From: Saccharomonospora glauca K62
GTDB taxonomy: Bacteria > Actinomycetota > Actinomycetes > Mycobacteriales > Pseudonocardiaceae
Length of the DNA stretch: 64,000 nucleotides
Direction of reading: 5' to 3'
NCBI RefSeq assembly: GCF_000243395.2
Contig: NZ_CM001484.1
Span: forward strand, 1,949,202 to 2,013,201
The notes below the pieces were generated by a model that ran no database searches, was not told the DNA's origin, and saw nothing but the letters and a program-made list of their open reading frames with translations. Below, piece by piece: positions 27,641 through 36,784 of this stretch (position 1 is the first letter of the stretch; the number at the start of each line of letters is the position of its first letter). A program made the position numbers and the translations under genes.

Positions 27641-27728
27641 CGAATCTCCACTTATCGTGGAGGTGGTCCGTGGCGAGCCCTGAGAGCGGTTACTTGGCCG
27701 CTGCTTCTCCACCTATGTGGAGGAAGCG
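27641..27728 (+). CRISPR. degenerate two-repeat mini-CRISPR (CreA/CreR-like guide) in cas3-cas8e gap
   Basis: Repeat 1 (27641-27670) keeps the CTCCAC/GTGGAG stem, although its loop is TTATC instead of GCAC, and keeps the whole 3' handle GTGGAGGTGGTCCG. Repeat 2 (27701-27728) keeps the stem (CTCCAC, CTAT loop, GTGGAG) but has lost the handle. These are exactly the parts needed to make one crRNA: handle from repeat 1, 30-nt spacer (27671-27700), 3' hairpin from repeat 2. The spacer begins TGGCGAGCCCTGAG and matches a site at 27930 next to an AAG PAM. A TATGCT at 27603-27608 could be its -10. It lies on the plus strand, antisense to the cas8e upstream region. The functional role is inferred. Confidence 0.85.
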
Positions 27729-27759
27729 CTGGGCTACCTTCAGTGCGGTGGCCCAGCGC
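27726..27759. terminator. hairpin between mini-CRISPR and convergent small ORF
   Basis: GCGCTGGGC (27726-27734) and GCCCAGCGC (27751-27759) are a perfect 9-bp inverted repeat with a 16-nt loop. It sits just after the second degenerate repeat on the plus strand and 17 bp beyond the small ORF stop on the minus strand. It is therefore placed to end both convergent transcripts. There is no T-run. Confidence 0.55.
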
Positions 27760-27775
27760 AAGCCCGGCTACTACG

Positions 27776-27913
27776 TCAAACACTCGTGCCTACCAAGAAC
27801 GCCAGCAGGCTCACAAACATGATCAATGCCATCCTCTCGGGAAGATAGATGTGGAACCTCCTGTCTTGTGGGCCTCGGTGGTCGCCGCATCCAGAGCACT
27901 TGGGTTCGCTCAT
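27776..27913 (-). CDS. 45-aa leaderless small membrane protein, candidate creT-like toxin or cas-linked peptide
   Basis: ATG 27913 lies 8 bases after a TATACT -10 box (27927-27922), the spacing of a leaderless actinobacterial mRNA; no SD is present. The product has a CSGC zinc-knuckle-like motif at residues 6-9 (plus Cys/His nearby: H12, H21) and a hydrophobic C-terminal helix (residues 28-45, MALIMFVSLLAFLVGTSV). Three of four arginines use AGG (residues 18, 19 in tandem, and 27), a codon rarely used in the neighbouring genes. The PAM and seed of the mini-CRISPR target overlap its promoter. By analogy with CreTA modules it could be a toxin that is silenced by Cascade; toxicity, or an action by rare-Arg-codon titration, is inference. 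It could also be a short leader peptide of the cas8e operon. Confidence 0.6.
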   Translation of the reverse strand: MSEPKCSGCGDHRGPQDRRFHIYLPERMALIMFVSLLAFLVGTSV

Positions 27914-27921
27914 GGGGAATG

Positions 27922-27961
27922 AGTATAAGTGGCGAGCCCTAAGGGAATTTGACTACCCTCC
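27922..27961 (-). promoter_or_regulatory. promoter (TATACT -10) overlapped by AAG PAM and seed match to mini-CRISPR spacer
   Basis: On the minus strand, TATACT at 27927-27922 is a strong -10; no good -35 is visible. On the plus strand, AAG (27927-27929) is followed by TGGCGAGCCCTAAG. This is identical to the first 11 nt of the mini-CRISPR spacer and matches 14 of its first 16, with little match beyond. A Cascade bound here would cover the -10/-35 interval. Partial pairing should favour binding without Cas3 cleavage. Confidence 0.75.
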
Positions 27962-27984
27962 GTATTCAATTTGAAACGGCCGGT

Positions 27985-30852
27985 TCATTCCACGGCGAGT
28001 AAGCCGAGAACGTCGTCCAGCAGGAGTTTTCGACCCCCTACGGAGGCGGGGTGGACGGTCCCGTCCTCGTCGATGTGGTGTGGCAACACGACGAGATCGC
28101 GTAGCACAGTGATCTCCCGCCACGGCTCGGGAAGCTGATGTCGTTCGTCTTTTCCTCGCACCACGGAACCGGGCACCGGGACGGTGTGCTTCATGATGCT
28201 CTTGAGTTCGTCCTTGCTCAGCTTGCCCTCCCGCGGGACGGGAAGAGGTTCTCCGTGCGCGCCACCCAGGCGAAGGGCTCCGTCATGGGTCCGGAACACC
28301 GGCAGCGCTCGATGCGAGTCGGCGTTGAAGCGCGTGGTGACCTGTTCTTCCTCCAACGGTCCTTTCGACAGGTCGGCGAGGTTCGTCAGCGCTTTCGGAA
28401 CCGGGATGCTCGCGGAGTCCGCGGTCCCGGTCTCGACCAAGGACTCCGCCGAGCGGCGAATTTCCTCCTCGGTGAACCCACTGACCGAGGGATCATCGAG
28501 GTCGGGAAACTGGCCGGGATTGCCTCGATCCACCAGCTCTTGAACATCGTCGGGAATGCGGACTCCCAGCGCGGTACGTTCGGCCAAGAGCCGGTGCGCG
28601 CGAATCAAGCTGATCGGTGGGTAGATGAACTTCCACGACCTGGGCAGCCGATGCAGGTCACCGTCAGGTGCCGTCAACACGATGAAACGACGCTGCCCGC
28701 CGCGGGACACATCCGCCCACGCCGGACGGTGTGGATCCCAGCCCGAGTGCCGTTGCAGGCGTCCCGCCCGTTGGAGCAACAGTTCAATCGGCGCCAGATC
28801 ACTGACGACCAGGTCGAAATCCAGATCCAGGCTCTGTTCCACGACCTGGGTCGCGACGACCACCGCCTTCGCGGGACGGTTCCCGGCTTGGGAAGCACCA
28901 CCGTCTCCGTGTTGCGGTTTACTGAAAGCACGCATCAACTCCGTGGTCAACGTTTCGCGTTGGTGCATCGGATAGCGGGCGTGGAGCAGACGCAGGTCCA
29001 CGTCCGTCTCGCCCAGCCAGTCACGGAGAGCCCGGTAGGTTTGCTGGGCCTCGGCAACCGTGGTGCACAGCACCAACGCACATCCACCACCTTCGTCCGC
29101 GACGATCGGGGCGAGCACTTCACGCAGCACCGGGAGCCGGTTTGGCCCGGATTCTCGTGCCACGGCCACAGGACGAAGCTGAACGGAGAGTGTGCGGCGG
29201 TGGGATCGGGGGAAGTCCACCGGTCGGGTCTTGATCTCGCTCTCCCGTTCGATGTAGGTCCAACCCGGGTAAGGAACGGGCACGTCGGACGGGGTACCGG
29301 TGTTCTGCCCCCGATACGCCGCCGCGAGCTCCGCGGCGATGTTGCGTGGCAGCGTGGCGGACAACAGCACCACCGGCACGTTCCACTCACCCAACCAGCT
29401 CAGCAAGGTGCACAACAACCGACGCATGTAGGGCGAAAAGGCGTGGACTTCGTCGATCACCACGGTTTTGCCGAGCAGCGAGAACAACCGGAGCGCGTTG
29501 TGACGAACCGGAAGAACGGCGAGTAAGGCTTGGTCGATCGTGCCCACACCGACAGGTGCCAGCATCGCGCGTTTCAGACCCTGCAACCACTCCAGCCCGT
29601 GAACTTGGGTCTCGTCATCACTGCTGAGCTCCTCCTCTGCGTGGATTTGCTCAAGGGTCTCCCGTAGTGGTTTGAGCCACGCCATGCCGTGCAACAGTGA
29701 CTGCGCGACACCGGTTTCTGCTCGGCGGACCACGTAGCGGGCGATCCGGTCGAACATTTGGTCCGACGTCGCCATGGTGGGCAGTGCGAAGAACATGCCC
29801 GAGGTACCGGCGGTGTCGCTCAGCAGACGCGCAGCGTGCAAGGCAGCCTCGGTTTTACCGAACCCCGTGGGGGCCGCGATCATCAACAGGCCCGGGTTCC
29901 CCAGTAGCCCGGGAAGCTCCGCGGCGATACTGCTTTGCAGCTCGTTCGGCTCATCGAAGCCGAACTCTTCCTCAAAAGTTCCCCCGCGAAGACGCAGCCG
30001 GGACAGCCCTGCCTGCCTGACCACGGACTCCGTTGCTTCCCGTGATTCGTGCAAGAACTTGCTCAACGCGGGGAGATCACCTTGTTCCGGCAGGAAGGGA
30101 AGGCGGGAACGCACGTAATCGATCTGGCTCACAAGCCAGTCCGCAAGGATCACAACGCCCGTTGCGACAGCGGCGGCGTGGCGGCTCAACCGCTGTGGCA
30201 AGGTGGGCGGTGCCAACAACGCCCGCCACGCTTGTAGATGTGCATGTCGTTGCAGGTTCCACGAGGAGTCACCCAAGCCGAGGTGGACGAACATGTCGGG
30301 GCGGAAGTCAGCGGAATCGCGACGACGGAAGACCCCATGATGGCCCCCCAACATTTGCGCGATGAGCCGCGCGTTCCGGCTATTCGTCGTGTGCTCGACG
30401 GCCGTCAAAGCACTCGGAAGCCATATGTGAGAAGCCTCCTCATGCCTGCACCGCCGTCCCTCCGAATCCGGCAGATATCCTTCCGGGACACCGACCTGCT
30501 CCTGGAATCCCGGGGTCAGTTTGCCGACGTCATGCGCAGCGGCCCAGAACTCCAGAACGCGACACGTCTGCTCCTCGGTCAAGCCCACGGCTTCGGCCAA
30601 CCCCGCCCGAACACGCGCGGACAGGTATCGCTTCCACAGCCAGCGCACCGCAGCAGCCGCATCGAGGCCATGGCATACCAGCGGGTACCGAGCCCCCTCC
30701 AGCCCCCGTTCCTTCCCCCAGAAACGAAGATCGACCAGCAACACATCCCCCAGATCAAGCTCTACACTCAGACCTGCGCGAACACAGTACTGCTGCGTTC
30801 GCGTCGACACGGTAGCGATCCACACCGACAAAAATGAGCAGATGCGCCACAC
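27985..30852 (-). CDS. cas3: Cas3 helicase-nuclease (type I-E)
   Basis: The protein is up to 955 aa. The most likely start is nearer 30744 (GTG, just before LLVDLRFWGKERGLEG), because Cas3 proteins begin close to this FWGK segment; 30852 is the longest frame. The HD nuclease domain shows VCHGLDAAAAV, AAHDVGK and GGHHG. Helicase motifs are APTGFGKTEAALHAA (Walker A), VVIDEVHAF (DEVH), LLSATLP and the QRAGRLQRH arginine finger region. Cas3 is recruited by Cascade to unwind and shred target DNA. The gene is divergent from array 2, whose leader lies just upstream of it, and 404 bp before cas8e in the same direction. Confidence 0.95.
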   Translation of the reverse strand: MWRICSFLSVWIATVSTRTQQYCVRAGLSVELDLGDVLLVDLRFWGKERGLEGARYPLVCHGLDAAAAVRWLWKRYLSARVRAGLAEAVGLTEEQTCRVLEFWAAAHDVGKLTPGFQEQVGVPEGYLPDSEGRRCRHEEASHIWLPSALTAVEHTTNSRNARLIAQMLGGHHGVFRRRDSADFRPDMFVHLGLGDSSWNLQRHAHLQAWRALLAPPTLPQRLSRHAAAVATGVVILADWLVSQIDYVRSRLPFLPEQGDLPALSKFLHESREATESVVRQAGLSRLRLRGGTFEEEFGFDEPNELQSSIAAELPGLLGNPGLLMIAAPTGFGKTEAALHAARLLSDTAGTSGMFFALPTMATSDQMFDRIARYVVRRAETGVAQSLLHGMAWLKPLRETLEQIHAEEELSSDDETQVHGLEWLQGLKRAMLAPVGVGTIDQALLAVLPVRHNALRLFSLLGKTVVIDEVHAFSPYMRRLLCTLLSWLGEWNVPVVLLSATLPRNIAAELAAAYRGQNTGTPSDVPVPYPGWTYIERESEIKTRPVDFPRSHRRTLSVQLRPVAVARESGPNRLPVLREVLAPIVADEGGGCALVLCTTVAEAQQTYRALRDWLGETDVDLRLLHARYPMHQRETLTTELMRAFSKPQHGDGGASQAGNRPAKAVVVATQVVEQSLDLDFDLVVSDLAPIELLLQRAGRLQRHSGWDPHRPAWADVSRGGQRRFIVLTAPDGDLHRLPRSWKFIYPPISLIRAHRLLAERTALGVRIPDDVQELVDRGNPGQFPDLDDPSVSGFTEEEIRRSAESLVETGTADSASIPVPKALTNLADLSKGPLEEEQVTTRFNADSHRALPVFRTHDGALRLGGAHGEPLPVPREGKLSKDELKSIMKHTVPVPGSVVRGKDERHQLPEPWREITVLRDLVVLPHHIDEDGTVHPASVGGRKLLLDDVLGLLAVE

Positions 30853-30869
30853 CCCTTCGACGACACGCG

Positions 30870-30913
30870 ACCAAAACGTGCAAACGATGAACTAAAGTCG
30901 CAGGTCACGAAGG
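30870..30913 (+). promoter_or_regulatory. CRISPR array 2 leader-end motif
   Basis: ACCAAAACG (30870-30878) is followed 35 nt later by repeat 1. The last bases read CGCAGGTCACGAAGG. Both blocks and the spacing match the array 1 leader. The region also forms the upstream part of divergent cas3, so array 2 transcription and cas3 transcription start in the same interval. Confidence 0.75.
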
Positions 30914-33900
30914 GTGCTCTCCACGCACGTGGAGGTGGTCCGAAGGGCACGGGCCAGGTGGCCCAGTCGTGGTCGTGCTCTCCACGCACGTGGAGGTGGT
31001 CCGCGGGTGTTCTTCACCCAGGTCGCGGGGGTGGCGTGCTCTCCACGCACGTGGAGGTGGTCCGCGAGCCTCGAACGACTGGCGGAACTCCTGAGAGTGC
31101 TCTCCACGCACGTGGAGGTGGTCCGACGAGTTGGTGATCTCGCAGATACTCGCCATGGTGCTCTCCACGCACGTGGAGGTGGTCCGCGGCACCAGCACCA
31201 GCGAACGTGACGTGCACAGTGCTCTCCACGCACGTGGAGGTGGTCCGCGGAACCAGACGCCGGACCAGACCGGACCAGCGTGCTCTCCACGCACGTGGAG
31301 GTGGTCCGCGCGGCAACAAGCTCGTGATTACCGCCGGAAGCGTGCTCTCCACGCACGTGGAGGTGGTCCAGAGGGCGCGAGGAATTGTGACCGCAAGAGC
31401 TCGGTGCTCTCCACGCACGTGGAGGTGGTCCGGACACGGCGCCTCCGGCGGCCATGCTGGCGTTGTGCTCTCCACGCACGTGGAGGTGGTCCGGCTGCAC
31501 GGACTGCACAGGGCGCGCGGTTATCGTGCTCTCCACGCACGTGGAGGTGGTCCGCCTCCCGGCTAGGTCGACTTCAGGTAGGGGCAGTGCTCTCCACGCA
31601 CGTGGAGGTGGTCCGGCGATGCACGCTCTGGGGTGGGTGATCTCGTGGTGCTCTCCACGCACGTGGAGGTGGTCCGACCGACCGGCCTTCGTTCGCGGGT
31701 GAGGGCCTGTGCTCTCCACGCACGTGGAGGTGGTCCGCTCGGTGTCACCGGCCCGTTGTCGGCGTACGCGTGCTCTCCACGCACGTGGAGGTGGTCCGGG
31801 CCGGCGGTCGGGTCGGCCGTTCGAGCTTGTGTGCTCTCCACGCACGTGGAGGTGGTCCGGGCGGCGGATCAGTCGAGAAGAGGATCGCCAGGTGCTCTCC
31901 ACGCACGTGGAGGTGGTCCGGTGTCGAGGTAGTGCACCATCGGGTTGACGTCGTGCTCTCCACGCACGTGGAGGTGGTCCGCTGCGTCTTCGCGTCCCGC
32001 CACGCTTCCAGGAGGTGCTCTCCACGCACGTGGAGGTGGTCCGGTCAACGTCACGGTGACTGGCTTAGGGATGCCGTGCTCTCCACGCACGTGGAGGTGG
32101 TCCAACAGAACACGACCCCGTACAGCGGGGCGGACCGTGCTCTCCACGCACGTGGAGGTGGTCCGAATCCCCCGTAGTGAGGCCCGTGAGTTCAGGTGTG
32201 CTCTCCACGCACGTGGAGGTGGTCCGCGACTCTCGATCCCGTTTCCGAGGGCCGAGGGGTGCTCTCCACGCACGTGGAGGTGGTCCGGTCGGCGAGGGTG
32301 CGTTTGGGTTCCCGGCGTCGTGCTCTCCACGCACGTGGAGGTGGTCCGGATACCGGGGAGGGGGTCTCAGGCCGTCAGAGGTGCTCTCCACGCACGTGGA
32401 GGTGGTCCGCCGGCTTTCGCTCCCTCGGTCAGCAGACGGAAGTGCTCTCCACGCACGTGGAGGTGGTCCGTTGGCCAGCTACGCGCGGTCCGGCGACAGC
32501 CTGTGCTCTCCACGCACGTGGAGGTGGTCCGATTCCATCACCGGGGACCAGGTGCACCGCAAGGGTGCTCTCCACGCACGTGGAGGTGGTCCGTCGTGCA
32601 GCGAGGTCCCGATCCAGGTGCGCTCGTGCTCTCCACGCACGTGGAGGTGGTCCGACGACCGCCACGGCCGTGCGGACACCCTCGACGTGCTCTCCACGCA
32701 CGTGGAGGTGGTCCGACCTGGTGCGAGCGAGTCCGGCGCGTCGCTCGGTGCTCTCCACGCACGTGGAGGTGGTCCGACGGGGCCTCCAGAGCGAATCTGG
32801 AGGCCCCGGTGCTCTCCACGCACGTGGAGGTGGTCCGGGGGGTGCCCGAAGGCGGCCACTGCCTCGAACGTGCTCTCCACGCACGTGGAGGTGGTCCGCC
32901 ACGTGTCCGCCGGCACGACCGCCACGTAGGGTGCTCTCCACGCACGTGGAGGTGGTCCAGGCCCCGCGAGTGTTCGCCGCACTCCGGGGCCGGTGCTCTC
33001 CACGCACGTGGAGGTGGTCCGCTGCGGAACTGGGGCCATTGCGCGGGCCAGATCGTGCTCTCCACGCACGTGGAGGTGGTCCGAAGAGGGCGGTTAACTA
33101 AGTAGACCTGAGTTAGTGCTCTCCACGCACGTGGAGGTGGTCCGACTGGCGCTCGTGGCTGATCCCGTTGTCGGTCGTGCTCTCCACGCACGTGGAGGTG
33201 GTCCGTGAGAGGAATCGCGAGACATGAGCAGACTTAGGTGCTCTCCACGCACGTGGAGGTGGTCCGACCTGGTGGGTATGTCACCCGAGGCCATCGTGGG
33301 TGCTCTCCACGCACGTGGAGGTGGTCCGCCATCCTCCGCGCGACCGAGGAACACCGGGTCGTGCTCTCCACGCACGTGGAGGTGGTCCGAGAGAGGGGAG
33401 TGTCGTGGTGGCCCTTATAGCGTGCTCTCCACGCACGTGGAGGTGGTCCGACATTCTGATCGACCAGGAGAGAGCCTGGGCGGTGCTCTCCACGCACGTG
33501 GAGGTGGTCCGATAGGTGCTCTAGTCCATCTGGGTGATATCCCGTGCTCTCCACGCACGTGGAGGTGGTCCGAGTCCCAGGCCTGACCACTAGCAACAAC
33601 CGAGGTGCTCTCCACGCACGTGGAGGTGGTCCGACGCACCTCCCCGGCGGTCCACTTCAGAGGGCGTGCTCTCCACGCACGTGGAGGTGGTCCGGTGTGT
33701 TGCTGTCCCATGTAACACCTCCAGAGGTGCTCTCCACGCACGTGGAGGTGGTCCGAGCATCGATGTCCTCGGCACGGCTCCGGCGGAGTGCTCTCCACGC
33801 ACGTGGAGGTGGTCCGCCTGGGCGTTCTTCGTGGACGACATCGACCGTGTGCTCTCCACGCACGTGGAGGTGGTCCGCGCGCCGAGGACTCCCCAGTCTC

Positions 33901-36380
33901 GGTCGACGGGTGCTCTCCACGCACGTGGAGGTGGTCCGGCCGCCGTCGCGGCCGTCGGCACCCTCGCTACGTGCTCTCCACGCACGTGGAGGTGGTCCGC
34001 TCCTCAACCTCATTGACCCCGAGGCCATCGAGTGCTCTCCACGCACGTGGAGGTGGTCCGGGGACCAGACGCAGCGGGTTTGGTGACACGGGGTGCTCTC
34101 CACGCACGTGGAGGTGGTCCGGTCTACAACGCCGCCGCCCACCTCTCGGCCAGGTGCTCTCCACGCACGTGGAGGTAGTCCGTAGACGCCGTCGGAACCC
34201 CACACCCTCGTCGGGTGCTCTCCACGCACGTGGAGGTGGTCCGGGCCATGTCAAGGTCGGACATGATGGGCGTGGGTGCTCTCCACGCACGTGGAGGTGG
34301 TCCGGAAGCACTCACCCGAGCCTTGGCGGACGTCGGGTGCTCTCCACGCACGTGGAGGTGGTCCGCACTACCGAAACGACTTGGCCAAGGCCATGAAGTG
34401 CTCTCCACGCACGTGGAGGTGGTCCGGCCAGTTATCCCGCTGCGGACTTTGACGATTTGTGCTCTCCACGCACGTGGAGGTGGTCCGGGGGCCTTTTGAA
34501 CCTGGCTGTGTACAGAGAGGTGCTCTCCACGCACGTGGAGGTGGTCCGTGGCCGGGGAGCATGCGACGGTGCGTCCGGGCGTGCTCTCCACGCACGTGGA
34601 GGTGGTCCGGGCGTCGACGTGCGCCTGTCGTCGCCGGTGACGTGCTCTCCACGCACGTGGAGGTGGTCCGGTTGTTCACGCTTGCCACACTCCCTTGTGA
34701 TCGTGCTCTCCACGCACGTGGAGGTGGTCCGAATCCTTCCATCACTGGCGGTTTCCCCGTAGAGTGCTCTCCACGCACGTGGAGGTGGTCCGCGAACCCG
34801 AGCGTCAGCTCGCCGCGCCGGCGCGTGCTCTCCACGCACGTGGAGGTGGTCCGTAGTGGCCGAGCGACATCGTGTCGGTCTGCTCGTGCTCTCCACGCAC
34901 GTGGAGGTGGTCCGATGCTCGACGATGTCACCGGGCTGCCCTACGTGTGCTCTCCACGCACGTGGAGGTGGTCCGTCGGGCGCGGCGACCTCGGTTACGG
35001 GTATCTCGTGCTCTCCACGCACGTGGAGGTGGTCCGCCTTGGCAGCCAGGGCCACCACCGCGAGTACCGTGCTCTCCACGCACGTGGAGGTGGTCCGCAC
35101 AATGCGTAATCTGCCGATTGATTCGAATCGTGCTCTCCACGCACGTGGAGGTGGTCCGTCGACGCCGTGTGCATGGGGTTCGCTGAGCTCGTGCTCTCCA
35201 CGCACGTGGAGGTGGTCCGCTGTCGCCCGCGTTGTGAGACGACGCCACCGTGTGCTCTCCACGCACGTGGAGGTGGTCCGCAGCAGCAGGAGGCCGCCGC
35301 AGAGCAGGGTGGGTGCTCTCCACGCACGTGGAGGTGGTCCGGCTTTTCGGTTGCTCGTCGCCACTTGGTGTTGGTGCTCTCCACGCACGTGGAGGTGGTC
35401 CGATCCTCGACGGTCTGCGCCAGCGTCACGACGTGTGCTCTCCACGCACGTGGAGGTGGTCCGGCATCTCGTCCTGGACTGGACCAGACACGCGGGTGCT
35501 CTCCACGCACGTGGAGGTGGTCCGATCGGACGCAGCGGCGTCCGCGTCGACGGCACGTGCTCTCCACGCACGTGGAGGTGGTCCGCGTGGACACCTTCTT
35601 CGTTGCCGTTGCCACAGGTGCTCTCCACGCACGTGGAGGTGGTCCGGCGCATTACGGCATCCACGTCGGCAAGGAACAGTGCTCTCCACGCACGTGGAGG
35701 TGGTCCGCCCGCCGAGGGCACACTGGACGACTTCTACCGCGTGCTCTCCACGCACGTGGAGGTGGTCCGCGGCCAGAGTGGGGCGTCACGGGCCTACGAG
35801 AGTGCTCTCCACGCACGTGGAGGTGGTCCGTCCCTGCGCGAGGACGGGATAGAAGACCTCGACGTGCTCTCCACGCACGTGGAGGTGGTCCGTGGTGCGC
35901 CACCGCCTCCACGGCGTCGAGGTCGTGCTCTCCACGCACGTGGAGGTGGTCCGTGAAGGCCGCCGCCAAGGCGAAAGCCGTCGAAGTGCTCTCCACGCAC
36001 GTGGAGGTGGTCCGAAGACACCACCACGGCGGGTCGGCCGCCCCGCGTGCTCTCCACGCACGTGGAGGTGGTCCGAACAGCTCGCTTTCCCGGCTTGCCT
36101 CGATGATGTGCTCTCCACGCACGTGGAGGTGGTCCGGTCGGGTGATCGCGTGAACATCGCGGCCGTGAGTGCTCTCCACGCACGTGGAGGTGGTCCGTAT
36201 TGTTGGGGTTGTCACGGAGCCCAACACAGGTGCTCTCCACGCACGTGGAGGTGGTCCGGCCCGATATGACCGCGAAGCCCCGCATCACCCGTGCTCTCCA
36301 CGCACGTGGAGGTGGTCCGGTCAGGACCGCCGCGAACAGCTCCCGTTCAGACGTGCTCTCCACGCACGTGGAGGTGGTCC
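30914..36380 (+). CRISPR. type I-E CRISPR array 2 (90 repeats, 89 spacers)
   Basis: I counted 90 repeats at 61-bp spacing, with ten 62-bp intervals. The 28-nt repeat (GTGCTCTCCAC, GCAC loop, GTGGAGGTGG, TCC) is nearly invariant and is followed by G in all but a few cases (A at about 31371, 32103 and 32958). The repeat at 34154-34181 has GGTAGTCC in place of GGTGGTCC. Unlike array 1 there is no degenerate terminal repeat. The leader is at the left. One spacer (32777-32808) is a perfect hairpin. With array 1 the locus stores 148 spacers, which indicates long and active acquisition. Confidence 0.97.
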
Positions 36381-36550
36381 GTGGCGCGCTTGCGTATCGA
36401 TATGACCTCCGGCCGGAAACCGGCACGCCGGTGAATCGGTACACCTGGCTATCTTTCTTCCACGGCGCGGGCGGGATGGTCAATCGGCTGTTTCGGTCAG
36501 CGACGGAGACTCGAAGGACGATGCCCGAGGCGCCTGAGGTGGTGAGCAAC

Positions 36551-36578
36551 AAAAAAACCGGCCGTCTGCGACGGCCGG
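36551..36578 (-). terminator. Rho-independent terminator of tRNA-Leu
   Basis: On the minus strand CCGGCCGT and ACGGCCGG (36578-36558, 5-nt loop) are followed by seven T residues (36557-36551). It is 21 bp beyond the 3' end of the tRNA and faces away from it. Confidence 0.85.
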
Positions 36579-36599
36579 TGCATCACCTGACACTCGGAG

Positions 36600-36683
36600 T
36601 GTCCGAGGGGGGACTTGAACCCCCACGCCCTTTACGGGCACTAGCACCTCAAGCTAGCGCGTCTGCCATTCCGCCACTCGGAC
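36600..36683 (-). tRNA. tRNA-Leu (anticodon GAG)
   Basis: 84-nt cloverleaf on the minus strand: acceptor GTCCGAG pairs with CTCGGAC, A discriminator; the anticodon stem CTAGC/GCTAG encloses loop TTGAGGT, giving anticodon GAG. The long variable arm (around TGCCCGTAAAGGGCG) and the T arm GGGGGTTCAAGTCCCCC are typical of leucine tRNAs. CCA is not encoded. Its 3' end points toward the CRISPR locus. tRNA genes are common island boundaries, but I found no second attachment copy. Confidence 0.93.
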
Positions 36684-36784
36684 TTGCTGGGGAATACTTT
36701 AGCCCATGCCCGAACAGCTCGTGCACGGGGGGTGCCCTTTCGCGCCCACGGCGAGTTCACCTGCGCGAATGATAGGAAGGTGCG

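Noticed and set aside
27505-27822. 105-codon plus-strand ORF across the mini-CRISPR
   Set aside because: It is an accidental frame through hairpin repeats and the cas8e start region, with no SD.
27930-27961. Target site as a true protospacer for cleavage
   Set aside because: Pairing is good only in the first 16 nt; full cleavage would also be lethal, so regulatory binding is more likely.
30892-36552. Long repetitive ORFs with STHVEVV, ARGGGP and SPRTWRWS motifs
   Set aside because: They are translations of CRISPR array 2 repeats, not proteins.
36600-36683. tRNA-Leu 3' end as an integration attachment site
   Set aside because: No second copy of the tRNA 3' sequence was found in the window.
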